Assembly: GCF_022539665.2 (NCBI RefSeq)
Contig: NC_081336.1
Coordinates: forward strand, 4,356,221-4,420,220
From: Daphnia carinata
Taxonomy: Eukaryota > Arthropoda > Branchiopoda > Diplostraca > Daphniidae
Length of the DNA: 64,000 nucleotides
Direction: 5' to 3'
The number at the start of each line of letters is the position of its first letter. The first letter of the stretch is position 1. The notes beneath the pieces were generated by a model that saw nothing but the letters and a program-made list of their open reading frames with translations, was not told where the DNA came from and did no database searches. Shown here in pieces: positions 51,092 to 63,543 of the stretch. Both the position numbers and the translations under genes were made by a program.

Positions 51092-51591
51092 TACTTTCTT
51101 ACGCGCATGCCAAATATTCTATAAGTAACTAGAAAATCTTGTAACCGGACACAGTAAATAACTCAAACGTTTTGTTATTCTCGTTACATGAATTCTTGGT
51201 TCAACTTTTTTTCCCAGTTTTTTCCGTTAGGTTTGGATTTTTAAAAATAGAAACAAGCCCTAAGTCTGTTTTGCCCCAGTAATGAGTCATCCGCTATGCT
51301 TTAAACAAAAATCGTCTTTTGAGAGGAACAAATCACTTCCGTGTTTACGACTCTATGTTCATTAGTCACCATCAGATACTTCCTTAAATTGATAGCCAGT
51401 CCGACACGAAAGGGCATTGCGTGTATTGTCATCAACACCAAGATTAGATAAATAATGATATTAGGTAAACAACTTGATACGAACATTTTTAGATTGTTCG
51501 ATAACTCCGCCAAAACAACAAAATTTTATGGCTTTTACGCTTGGCGTTGAGAGAACCCAACAACCGGACACCGTCAACTCTCGATAGCGAA
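51092..51591. other. Spacer between the tandem glucosylceramidases
   Basis: About 500 bp holding the 3' end of copy A and the promoter of copy B. No gene seen; no clear TATA box. Confidence 0.5.
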
Positions 51592-54500
51592 ATGGCCATC
51601 TTACCTACACATTTCTTGCGTCTGTTTGCCGTGGTATTTACCTTGTTCTCCTTAACTGGTACAACGTCTTATTTTTTTTTTCGTTTTCTATAACAGAATA
51701 TTTTTATATTTTATTCTAATACCGTTTTCCCGAATTTTCAGTGTCCGCCGAAGACTGCATTCGTCGTGACTACGGCAGAACAAGCTTCGTCTGTGTATGC
51801 AACGCCACTTATTGTGACACAGCTCCTAGTGTAGGTGTTTTAGTAGCTGGTCAAGCAGTTCAGATAACATCCAGTCAAAGCGCAGCTCGCTTTCAAGCTA
51901 CCAATTTGCAATTTGGCAGAACATCATCAAATAAGGCAGTAATCAGTAGGTTTTATTTATCATTTTTATGGAAGCCATTGATATTTCTTGAATTTACTGT
52001 TGAATTTTCCGCATTGAAGCCAACGAGGTATTTATTGACACATCGATCACGTACCAAAATGTGCTCGGTTTCGGCGGAGCTTTTACGGATGCGGCAGGAA
52101 TTAACATAGCAAGGCTGTCTCAAGCTGCGCAAGACAATTTAATGAAGTTTGTATTGTCACAGTGTTTATAAATCACATTCCTCTTTACTAATCGTCTTTT
52201 TATCTTCCTATTATCTTACTGAAACGTACGATAGCTCTTATTTTAGCAGCAGAGGAATTGAATATGGTGTAGCGCGCGTTCCCATGGCCGGGACAGATTT
52301 TTCGACCCGCACTTATTCGTACGATGATTATCCGGGTGATGTGACACTATCCAACTTCGCGCTTACCGAAGAAGATTTGGTTTACAAAGTGAACAAAACA
52401 TTTTTCAATATGAACTTACGAATAATACATTTAACGCCGACTACATCTTATACAGATTCCCTACATCAACTGGGCCATCAGCTTAAGTTCAAAATCCATC
52501 AAGCTGTTTACAAGGTTCGTGTCTTTTACGTTTGTGTCTTTGTTGCGTTGGTTTAATAATTTTTAACTGAAATTCATGTTTCATCATTAACAGCCCGTGG
52601 AGTGCTCCAGCATGGATGAAAAGCAATAATGAGTTCTATGGAAAAGGATACCTCCTAGGAGAATATTACCAAACTTGGGCAGACTATTTCGCTAGGTTAT
52701 TTTTGCTTCTATTTCGGTTTCAGAAATCATTTTGCATTATGTTCGTCCAGCTAAATACGTAATTCTGCTTTGTCCCTTACTCTCCAGGTTTTTCGAAGAG
52801 TATGCCAAATTCGGTTTGAATTTCTGGGCACTAACAGGTGCGTGCATTTTATTATTTCTGAAAGATTGTCAGCACGATTAATTTTTTATAAATATTTTCA
52901 GCTCAAAACGAACCGGTTGATGGCCGGATACCAGGTACGAAAAATGAAATAAGTTGAAAACAGAAAAATTTACTTTAGGTGTTTAACTTCGTATGTACTG
53001 TATGTATCTAAATATATTTTGCATTATAACAGGTTTTCCCTTTAACTGCATGGGATGGACTTCAGGTGAGCATACTTTACGTAACACTAACTGAAAACCT
53101 ATCGTAACTGCCAAAATGAAATTAATTTAGTTTTGAGGCATAGAAAAATTCACGGAACATACAAATTGGTATTTGCTTGTAATCTTAAAATCCGAGGGTA
53201 GTTTCGAAACCAATGTCGTACGATTAATAATGAATGTAGGTCTCGCCTTCTTTTGCCTATCTCCGATTGTTAATGAGATCATTGGCCTTGTGGGAGACTA
53301 ACTTCAACACGAATGCAAAACTTTAAAAATACGCGTTTCTCTGTTTTAATTTTCTGCAGAAAATCAGTCGATATTTGTTGGTGTTAATCTTGGACCTACC
53401 CTACAGGCCAAAGGATTTGGAGATGTCAAAATCATGATTATGGTATCGTAATTATTATAAAATTCAAATTAGTGATAAAGAAATAGTAAATGAATGAACT
53501 TTTATTCTAAACTGTTGTTTAGGATGACCAGCGCAATTATTTGCCAGAATGGGCCGAAACTGTAAGTACATTTGTACTTGTCTCAACATTTTCCTTCAGT
53601 TATTCTACATGGTATTCGATTGCTTTTCTAGGTGTTGGCAAATCCTGACGCAAACCCATATGTTTCGGGTATCGGAGTCCATTGGTATCAAAATTTCGCT
53701 GCGCCTCCTTCTGTTTTGACGGCTACTCACGAAATGTTTCCCGATCGCTTCATTTTAGCAACTGAAGCTTGCGAAGGTATGTCTATCCCTCCGTATCTAG
53801 TTTTAGCTAACCACATTCGGCTATCCAGCAATTTGTTACGTAGAAAAGGTCTTAAGTGAAAGCAAGTTTTATACTGTATGTGCCTATAGGTACATTCCCC
53901 AAAGAAACTGTTGTGCTTGGAGCGTGGGACCGACTAGAATCATACGCTAAAGACATAATTGAGGTAAGGTTCATCACACCCACTTGGAAGTTCCCATCCT
54001 ATTTCGATAATCTTAGTGTAATTTTTTAAATTATTGCAATGAGCATTCGTGATTTTCTGAACGTTTTCTGCGGATTGAGCTAGCTACAAAACTTTTTGCT
54101 CTTTGCATAATTTTCGAATCCTATCAGCGAGGTTGAGGCTTATTCAAAATATTTTGCTATGCGCAGAATATGAATAACTGGGCTGTAGGGTGGGTTGACT
54201 GGAATCTTGCCCTGGACGAAGGCGGAGGTCCAAATTGGTCGGAGAATTTTGTAGATTCACCTATTATTGTGAATAACACCATCGACGAGTTCTACAAACA
54301 ACCCATGTTTTATGCTATGGGGCACTTTTCCAAATACGTCCCAGAAAATTCAATTAGAGTAGATATTGACATGTCGAATGACACGACCCTTATCGGAACT
54401 GCTTTCGTTCTGCCGGACGGAAATCGAGCAGTCGTTATTTTGAATCAGTAAGTTTTCTTTGGTTTTTCACTGTCGAATGCCTAAAACTTTACGTGGTTTA

Positions 54501-54612
54501 TTCAAAATACAGGTCGGACGATGACAAAACAATTTTACTCAACGATGCCGAACGCGGAACTTTGGAAATTCCATGTGAAGCCCGCTCTATGCACACCATT
54601 CTATACGGCTAG
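51592..54612 (+). CDS. GBA: Lysosomal glucosylceramidase, GH30 (copy B, 516 aa)
   Basis: Paralogue of copy A with the same predicted reaction and site. Fifteen exons by eye: 51592-51658, 51742-51945, 52020-52146, 52235-52388, 52456-52514, 52594-52695, 52788-52837, 52902-52934, 53033-53065, 53360-53442, 53523-53561, 53632-53776, 53890-53963, 54167-54447, 54513-54612; 516 residues. Signal peptide ([15 protein letters not shown]), [39 protein letters not shown], acid/base Glu in [20 protein letters not shown], nucleophile Glu in [27 protein letters not shown], ending MHTILYG. All catalytic motifs are intact. It shares most introns with copy A, but four positions differ: it lacks A's introns after YCD and after GKG and has extra introns before PWSAP and before AQNEP. 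Confidence 0.94.
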
Positions 54613-54681
54613 CTTATTTTTGGTTTTATTTAGTTGCAACTGAAATTCATTTTAGTGGTGTCAGCTCTTAAAATATATCAG

Positions 54682-54695
54682 AATAAAGGAATAAA
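54682..54695 (+). terminator. Poly(A) signals for glucosylceramidase copy B
   Basis: Two AATAAA hexamers (54682-54687 and 54690-54695) 70-80 bp after the stop codon. Confidence 0.6.
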
Positions 54696-55054
54696 GCATT
54701 ATTTTTGTATCGGTTTAAGCTTATCGCACGTCGCAAGCGGATTGAAGTACTTCACGGTCTCACTAAATCGAAAATATGGTGAATCAAATATGGTCGTTAT
54801 CAACTTGTCTCCTAGTTGGCAAACACCGGCATTTTCCCCCTTGTGTCTGCTTAAGCAAAAAACCGAAAAATTTGGATCAACCTTGGGCTTGTTAAAGAAC
54901 TTTTACTTGAGTTTCCAAGCCAGATTCTCGCAATTTTTCGACAGATAAACAAAATATATCCCTACAGTCTTACTGAAGGTCTACCTGTCTTTATTGTGAG
55001 ATGTTATATCTTGAGTATTTTGCTATTAGTTTGAGTATATCCTGTGATATTCAA
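54696..55054. other. Intergenic after the glucosylceramidase pair
   Basis: AT-rich, no supported gene. Marks the start of the repeat-rich island. Confidence 0.45.
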
Positions 55055-55130
55055 TCAATTCCAATGAATGTCAGTTTTTTCAGAAAAACTTTTTAAGCCC
55101 GACTAAAATAATAAGCCCGACTTTTCTGTG
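55055..55130 (+). repeat. Dispersed repeat copy 1 (AATAAGCCCGAC box)
   Basis: AATTCCAA, then about 35 bases, then two near-tandem AAGCCCGACT boxes (55095-55104 and 55113-55122) ending in TTTTCTGTG. Same architecture as copies at 61.53 kb and, inverted, 63.9 kb. Confidence 0.65.
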
Positions 55131-55265
55131 TAATTCAAAACGCCTAACTTGACAAGAAAACGAGTAGCTTTTTCTGAATCAGCGTTAAATTTAGATTAAA
55201 CTGTATGGTTTTCATAGAATTCCAAGGGATGTCATTTTTGGCCGATTTTAACAAAAATGGTAAGG

Positions 55266-55315
55266 TATGGCAATCCGTTTTACCCAAAAAAAAAAAAAAT
55301 GGCAATCCGTTTTAC
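55266..55315 (-). repeat. Short repeat GTAAAACGGATTGCCAT, twice
   Basis: Two tandem copies (55267-55285 and 55299-55315) separated by an A run. A third copy, inverted relative to these, is at 61431-61450. Confidence 0.6.
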
Positions 55316-55496
55316 ATAAAATTTAAAAAAATGTCGGGAAAAAAAAAATCTCACTTTTTTCTTTTTTCCCACACGTAGCCATCTACCGCTCAGACTCGTT
55401 ATTACTGGCGTAGGCAATTTCAGTCCATTGGATGCCATTCGCAGTTCAGTAGCGTGGATGGAGAGAATAACGCGTGGCTGGAGGAACAATTGAAAA

Positions 55497-55750
55497 ATGG
55501 ATAAGATAATACAACAAAAGGATGGTAAGTATAAACATTATTATATTGGTTTTCAATTATTAATTATTGTTTATTAGATCAAATTATGGACCTGCAGGCT
55601 CAATTATTGCAACAGCACAGAATATTAGATAACAACAAAACAAAGGATGGTAATACATAATGATTGTATTTGTGTTCTTCTATTCATTTGTATTTTTTAG
55701 CTGAAATTTTGAGTCTACATGCTCAGTTACTGAAAAAAAAAACAAATTAG
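55497..55750 (+). CDS. Tiny three-exon coiled-coil ORF (49 aa)
   Basis: Exons 55497-55524, 55578-55649 and 55701-55750, with introns of 53 and 51 bp that begin GTAAGT and GTAATA and end TTATTAG and TTTTTAG. The product starts MDKIIQQKD and contains two related units, DQIMDLQAQLLQQ and AEILSLHAQLLKK, each opening an exon after a KD. The exon-intron-exon unit itself therefore looks duplicated. Helix-forming, Gln/Leu-rich, coiled-coil-like; no signal peptide. I do not recognise it. It may be the start of a longer gene now decayed, since protein-like frames follow at 55.86-56.2 kb. Confidence 0.45.
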
Positions 55751-55856
55751 AATAGGACACTTTCCAAACAGTGAAGGAGGTTAAATTCCCTAACTGAAAT
55801 TCTGTTAAACTTTTCAAATAAGAATTCAAAATAAGTAAAGCTTATTTATTGTTTAG

Positions 55857-56840
55857 TTATTCAGTCCACCACCTAAAAATTTAAATTCTGTTAGTGCTGC
55901 ACTAAAAGAATCGTTAGTAATAAGCCCATGCAGTGAAGGAACTGAACAATTGTGGGACCGTATTTGGGCCAAAAATGGGTGTGGTGCAGAAACCCAGAAA
56001 TGGCACAAGTTCAACATGAAACATGGATTAGGTACTTTTCAGTTTTTTGTCTATCGAAAAAGTATTTTTAATGCTATTATTTTGCATTCACAGAATTTAA
56101 CGGGGGATCAAATCAAGTCTGGAGGTGTTACAGGATGGAAGAGTGAGCCTACAGATCAAAAAACACAGAGTGCTTTACCGTTAAGGTGTGAGGTAAATTA
56201 ATAGAGTAATGCAAATTGCCTAATGAGAAGTACCATCTTGTGTTATGAATCCAGTACAACAGCAATCCTTTATAGTTCTGTCACAGCTAGAAGCCTCAAA
56301 TAATTCTGCTTCTCTGGCTAAAGAACAACTTGTCCTTTACGTTCAGAGTGTTGGGGAAACTGGGCACTTAAATGGCCCTAAAGATGTTTTAATTTTGCTG
56401 CCATTGCAGAGATGAACATCATACATGGACTCTTTAGGTATGAAAGAATTTTTCTTCAAATAATTTTGAATTTATGACGAAGAATTTCTCCTCCTTTTTG
56501 CAAACCAGGTCTAATCTACCAAAAAAATTTTATCCAATAGGAAAGGATTTTCATGTACTGGGAACACAACTATCAACAATGCAACATTCTACAGGTGCTA
56601 GTTTATCATTCAAGAGCCTTATACAATGATGTTAATCTGCAATTTGTATGTCCTTTCCCAAGCTTCCACCAGAAGTTGAATCTATGAGTCATGTAAGTTA
56701 CATGATCAACAATTGATATGTTTAATGGTGTTGTTTTTCTTTTTTCAATATAGGTTAATAGTAACATTGGATCTGAAAAGATACTTGGTTGGGGCAAGAC
56801 ACTAAATGAATTGTATTGATTGGATGGATGACATGACATT
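55857..56840 (+). pseudogene. Unrecognised decayed multi-exon gene
   Basis: Protein-like stretches occur in different frames. 55857-56030 reads FSPPPKNLNSVSAALKESL through EQLWDRIWAKNGCGAETQKW to a donor GTACTT. 56098-56192 reads NLTGDQIKSGGVTGWKSEP to a donor GTAAAT. 56258-56410 reads QQSFIVLSQLEASNNSASLA and VQSVGETGHLNGPKDVLI to a stop. Around 56520-56690 come KNFYPIGKDFHVLGTQLSTM and, in another frame, VCPFPKLPPEVESMSHV. Several frame changes and stops separate them. I do not recognise the family. It ends close to the left arm of the foldback element, and a protein-like terminal piece (FMKNLIPFLNEKLNEVWTF, ending SWEPCPK) lies just beyond the right arm, so the element may have inserted into it. 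Confidence 0.35.
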
Positions 56841-56887
56841 TCTATACTTAATTCGGATTCCCCAGACGGTATTTGATATTAAAAAAA

Positions 56888-57464
56888 TTGAAGTGCATAT
56901 CTGGGCTCCCTTCTTTTCTGAAGCCCCGTTTCCCCTTGACTCGTAATAAGCCCGTAGGGGGTCATGCCCCTACTGTACGGTATATATAAAAACAACATAT
57001 ACCGAGGTTTGGAGGGCTCTGGCCGGAAAGGGGACGTGGGGGTCCGCTTAGTCCAATGATGTGTTCACGGAGGGCGACGTGGTTACCCACAAATCCGAAC
57101 TAAAGGTTAATCGCTCCAGTAAAAATGTTCCATATCTTCGGCTCTTCTTCCGGCTTCTCTTAGCCAATCACCGGGTAATCTCCCCGGTGGGTCAACAAGG
57201 CAGTGTCTCCCCCTGCCTGGGTTGACGGCAACTTTTGAAAGGGGTATTGTGCCTTTTTAAAGTTGCAAAAATAATTGTAACGTGCAGAGAATTGTCAATA
57301 AATTTTTTATTATAAAATGTTTTTTTGCAAAAAATTTTTCTTTCATTGGCTGTGTTCACTTTGTTCACACATTACATTTATCAACTTTTTTTTTATTTAG
57401 CTTGCACAATTCATCTTTACTGTTTTTGCCACCGTTGTATCGTTTATCTGTAAGTATTCAATTA
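56888..57464 (+). repeat. Left inverted arm of the foldback element
   Basis: Packed with internal inverted repeats: GTAGGGG/CCCCTAC (56954-56973), CGGTATAT/ATATACCG (56978-57004), CACCGGG/CCCGGTG (57169-57189) and GTCAAC/GTTGAC with inner GGCAG/CTGCC (57191-57226). Confidence 0.85.
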
Positions 57465-57560
57465 TTATTTATTACACTTTTTGAATTCTTGAACTTAGAC
57501 AAGGAACAACGTGTAATACCTGGATATTTTCTGAAGTAATTTTGTATTTGTATATTGCTT

Positions 57561-57632
57561 TACTGGTATGGGAATCGATCCCCAGACATTCAGCGTGCAA
57601 CGCCGATGCTCTAACATTGAGCCACGATATAT
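57561..57632 (-). pseudogene. tRNA-like sequence, Ala(TGC)-like
   Basis: The minus strand shows a tRNA A box (GGCTCAATGTTAGAGC), an anticodon arm TCGGC-GTTGCAC-GCTGA (anticodon TGC) and a B box (GATCGATTCC). The acceptor stem does not pair properly and the T stem is weak, so it is probably not a functional tRNA. It lies just inside the left arm, roughly mirrored by the sequence at 57912. Confidence 0.55.
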
Positions 57633-57728
57633 ATATAAATTTTTTATTATCGCACATCATATGTTATCGTCTAGGATGTTTATGCAGTCTTTCACAAATA
57701 TATGTTTATCTTTCTATTGCTTTCATAA

Positions 57729-57795
57729 GGTCTATAGCTCTGTGGTAGAGCATTCAGCTGCGATAACTGTTACCCAGTGTTCAAACCTTAGTAAA
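57729..57795 (+). pseudogene. tRNA-like sequence with intact A/B boxes, degenerate stems
   Basis: A box TAGCTCTGTGGTAGAGC and B box GTTCAAACC are intact. The anticodon stem is poorly paired, so the anticodon cannot be assigned. Sits in the middle of the foldback element. Confidence 0.5.
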
Positions 57796-57911
57796 TGTAT
57801 AAAGATCTATATCTAAATGTAGAAAAGAATATTGCAGTATTGCATTTCAGTTTTATTCAAAGTGTAAATGCAAGTCCGCAAGTGACTAGAAAAAAGCCAA
57901 CTTGACATCAT

Positions 57912-57980
57912 ATGATTCATGGCTCACTGGTAGAGCATCGGCGCGGCATGCCGAACATCCAGAGTTCGATCCCTGGATTA
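57912..57980 (+). pseudogene. tRNA-like sequence, Ala(GGC)-like
   Basis: A box TGGCTCACTGGTAGAGC, perfect anticodon stem TCGGC/GCCGA with loop GCGGCAT (GGC, but C instead of the invariant T at position 33), B box GTTCGATCC. The acceptor stem does not pair. Just inside the right arm, in opposite orientation to the 57561 copy. Confidence 0.55.
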
Positions 57981-58565
57981 TAATTGAATGCTTACAGATA
58001 AACGATAAACCAATGGAAACAATGCTTACCATCAAAGGTGGCATAAACAATAAGGTGAATTGAGCAAGCTCAATAAAAAAAAAGTTGATAAATGTAATAT
58101 GTGAACACAGACAATTAAAATAACAAATTTTGCAAAAAACAAAAAAAATTTATTGACAATTCTCTGCACATTACAATTATTTTTGCAACTTTAAAAAGGC
58201 AGAATACCCCTTTCAAAAGTTGCCGTCAACCCAGGCAGGGGGAGACACTGCCTTGTTGACCCACCGGGGAGATTACCCGGTGATTGGCTAAGAGAAGCCG
58301 GAAGAAGAGCCGAAGATTTGGAACATTTTTACAGGAGCGATTAACCTTTAGTTCGGATTTGTGGGTAACCACGTCGCCCTCCGTGAACACATCATCGGAC
58401 TAAGCGGACCCCCACGTCCCCTTTCCGGCCAGAGCCCTCCAAACCTCGGTATATGTTGTTTTTATATATACCGTACAGTAGGGGCATGACCCCCTACGGG
58501 CTTATTATGAGTCAAGGGGAAACGGGGCTTCAGAAAAGAAGGGAGCCCAGATATGCACTTCAATT
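57981..58565 (-). repeat. Right inverted arm of the foldback element
   Basis: Near-identical inverted copy of the left arm, with a ~25-bp insertion near its inner end and a few short length differences in AT-rich parts. Confidence 0.85.
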
Positions 58566-58779
58566 TATGAAAAATTTAATACCATTTTTAAATGAGAAAC
58601 TGAATGAAGTATGGACATTCCATGTAGTGTATCCAAACATAATAATTTCTTGGGAACCTTGCCCCAAATAAGAAACCTTTTCAGATCAATATTTATTGTT
58701 CATCTATAATAAGACAGTAAAACACCATTAGGCATAAAAACTCTTAATTCATATATACAGTTCATACCTTACATGATTC

Positions 58780-60780
<2,001 letters not shown>

Positions 60781-61529
60781 ACAGAATGAAACAAATAAGA
60801 TTATATAGAGAGGTCAAGAAGTAAAATCTAGCGAGGACGGTCTATCTAGCGAGTAAAGGTAGCAGACTACACGCGTTAAGCCAATCTAAAAATATGCCTG
60901 AAAAAAACTGTCCGATGAGCCACGGTTTAAGGCGCCTCTTGTGGACGCAAAAGTCATTACGAGAAATTTTATCCGCCACAAACTAAATGTTTTGAAACAT
61001 TTAAAGTACTTATCCAAATGAAAATTTAACTTAAGAAAATTGATATGTTTGAGTAATATAAAGACGTTATTGTGTATTATTTTCAATCGCAACAACCAAT
61101 AATGACTTTATATTACTCAAACATATTATTTATACCAAAAACAAGCAATTATTCTCATTGCTATTAGAATTACATTCATTATAATTGCTGCAGCACAAAA
61201 TGGAAAGTTAATAGTTAATAGTAATAATAATGAAGTTAAGTAAGTAGAATATAACAAAATAATTATTATGTAGTTATATTTTAGTAAAATAAAGTTATTA
61301 ATTAAAAAAATTATATATTTATACGGCTAGAATTCGTAAAGTTGTATTTAGAAAATAAAGTAGGAATCTGGCCGATAAATGGCCATAGCTGTAAAAAAGA
61401 AAAAAAAAAGGCCGAAATTTTTTTTTTTTGGGGGTAAAACGGTTTGCCATATAAAACTACACAATTAACAGTTAAACTAATATTTTTATTCGGATCCAAC
61501 ACAAAATCAAAATTGGTTATAGTAAATTT
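60781..61529. other. AT-rich intergenic DNA
   Basis: No gene seen. Very AT-rich around 61.1-61.3 kb. Contains the GGTAAAACGGTTTGCCAT repeat copy at 61431-61450. Confidence 0.5.
61431..61450 (+). repeat. Short repeat GTAAAACGGTTTGCCAT
   Basis: Single copy, inverted relative to the tandem pair at 55266-55315, and like them next to an A/T homopolymer. About 155 bp from an AATAAGCCCGAC box, the same distance as at 55 kb. Confidence 0.6.
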
Positions 61530-61620
61530 CCTCGAATTCCAAGTCCAAATTTTAAGACCGAATATTTTAACGAAAAATGCCTTTAAAAAATAAGCCCACT
61601 AAATAAGCCCGACTTTTCTG
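61530..61620 (+). repeat. Dispersed repeat copy 2 (AATAAGCCCGAC box)
   Basis: GAATTCCAA, about 50 bases, then TAAGCCCACT and AAATAAGCCCGACTTTTCTG. Direct orientation relative to copy 1. Confidence 0.65.
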
Positions 61621-62158
61621 TCAATATCATTAACTTTAAATTTTTTATTTGGGATGTGGAAAAGTTTTGGAAAAATGTAGAACTTATAGTTTTTAGTTTA
61701 AATTCAAAGTCGTGATTATATGTTGATTTTATATCATTAATATATGATATTACATCCAGTTCAACGGCAATCTTGCACCTAAAATCAATGCTACGACACT
61801 TCCAAGCAGTCCTCATCAAACATTGCAGGTGACTCACGAAGATGGATTTATTCCCTGGTGTATTTTGATATTTTACAGCCTTTTCACAACCTAATCTGAA
61901 GCAACTAATCGATAGAGATAGCCTAAAAATAATATGATAATGTAAGTTTTCACAGTGCTGCCCTGAATTTGTTCAACGAGCACAAAGTGAAAAAAACAAA
62001 TGATGACGCAAGCAGAGTTTCCGATAAGCACTTTAAATAAACATAGTTGAGACAAACAAAGAGGGGTTTCTTAATTGTATTGCTCAATATCTATACTAAG
62101 CAGTTGAAATGCATTATTTTACTTAGTATAAAACTGTTTCTGAGAAAACAAAAATGAA
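61621..62158. other. 3' flank of the CRAL-TRIO gene
   Basis: AT-rich, nothing recognised. Follows repeat copy 2. Confidence 0.45.
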
Positions 62159-63543
62159 TCAATCAACGTCAAGTTTGCGGAATGATCCTTCAATGCCAAA
62201 TAGCTCCTCCGTCGTTCTTGGTTTACCCTGACGTTTCGATTCATCGGCCAAATATTTTGCCTGTTGAAGAAGGAAGTCCCGATTGTCTTCTACTTTTTTC
62301 TTCCAAAAATCTGCATTGCATAAGGAAAAAAAATGGAAGAAAATACTAAATAAAACAAATAAGCACATAACAAATTGTACGAAATAGAAAATAAAAGAAT
62401 GGCCTGCAACGTTCTTAGCCAAGGTGTCTACACACCTGTTAATTCTGCAGTGGAAAGTCCTTGACCTCCGTAATCCGAAGGAAGGATGGCTTTTGGAACT
62501 TGTTTGTACAAAGATTCAAAATCGCTGCCATGTACTTTAACCTACACAAGAAATAGCAGGGTGTAATACAACGTATAAAAAACGGGAAAAGAATCTATTG
62601 AAATGGACCATTTAAAATAGAAATCATACCCTTTGTTTCATTTTATCATTTAGAATACCCATTACGAGATTGTAAACGGTGTTAAATGCAGCCGGAGTTC
62701 TAATAAAATTTATACTTTTGGGGCTCGCTGGGCCGGCATCCTGTAAGTTATGTAAAATTATATTAATCTGTTACGCAATCATGCGTAAACTAGGTTACAT
62801 GTTTTATGGTGCGTCAATAAAAAATCTATTTTTATCGTGACCTGAAAGTATTTTGCTTGCTTCTTCATGAATGATAATGGCCTATGAGTCAGATGGCTTA
62901 GTGAGTAGCCCTCGAAATCAACGATAACCACCGCGCCGGTTATGAACATTACCGGCTCTTCGTAAGCTAAAACCTCAGCAACCATTCCTGACGCTTTTTC
63001 CAAATCTTCAACCTTCACTTTTTCGGGAGGAAAACATCCCATTCGGTAAATGAACACTTTACGGCCAAGATCATCAAATCCAGGTAGAGGTAGCATTATT
63101 CTGCAATGATTAAAGAATTATGGACTATTAAAATATCATGCGATAACTTATCATTACTAACCCGTATTTAAGAGCGTTTTGAATTTCAGGTCTTTTTGCG
63201 TCCCATCCACCGAAAATGTCTGGTAGCATTGCTCTCATAGTAAGGCATAAATCAATTTTGCGCTTCATTTTCTCTAAACTATATTTACATCCTCTGGCAT
63301 ACATAAGGACAAATCTGTCATCTAAAAATTTTGTATAAATTAGGTACTCGCATGCCGTTAAAAGTATGAAAACCGGACTGACTCACCTGGAGAACATGTC
63401 AAGTGAGGCTGTTTCTTCAGCCACTCTTTAATGATTTTCAACGTGGCGTCTTTTCTCTCGTCATCTTCGCCTATGGCTTGTTTGGCTCTGTTTAACACCT
63501 CAGGGTCAATGGATAAGTAGGACTTGCTTTCTTCTAGGCTCAT
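62159..63543 (-). CDS. CRAL-TRIO (SEC14-like) lipid-binding protein, alpha-TTP/clavesin-like (314 aa)
   Basis: Cytosolic carrier of a small lipophilic ligand (tocopherol, retinoid or phosphoinositide in known relatives); the ligand here cannot be told from sequence. Six exons by eye (minus): 63543-63387, 63321-63162, 63100-62842, 62740-62630, 62541-62436, 62310-62159; 314 residues, normal for the family. An N-terminal helical CRAL-TRIO-N region ([19 protein letters not shown], then [20 protein letters not shown]) precedes the lipid-binding domain ([53 protein letters not shown]) and its typical end ([32 protein letters not shown]). A charged C-terminal tail follows ([20 protein letters not shown]). 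The frame is intact. The gene lies between inverted copies 2 and 3 of the dispersed repeat. Confidence 0.92.

Larger units (their letters stand above)
56888..58565. mobile_element. Foldback-type element with ~0.58-kb inverted arms
   Basis: The left arm (56888-57464) and right arm (57981-58565) are inverted copies of each other. I count about six mismatches over the outer ~410 bp, then indels further in. Outer ends carry AGTGCATATCTGGGCTCC. The ~515-bp centre holds three tRNA-like sequences and no transposase, so the element is non-autonomous. A weaker inverted similarity may extend outward to GGTATT at about 56869 and AATACC at about 58583. I see no clear target-site duplication. Each arm contains several internal stem-loops. 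It sits between the decayed gene at 55.9-56.8 kb and the truncated end of a DEAD-box pseudogene. Confidence 0.85.

Noticed and set aside
54634-54948. Possible third glucosylceramidase fragment after copy B
   Set aside because: The frame shows no GH30 motif; it begins inside the copy B 3' UTR.
57561-57980. Calling the three tRNA-like sequences functional tRNA genes
   Set aside because: A and B boxes are intact, but acceptor stems do not pair and one lacks T33; annotated as tRNA-like instead.
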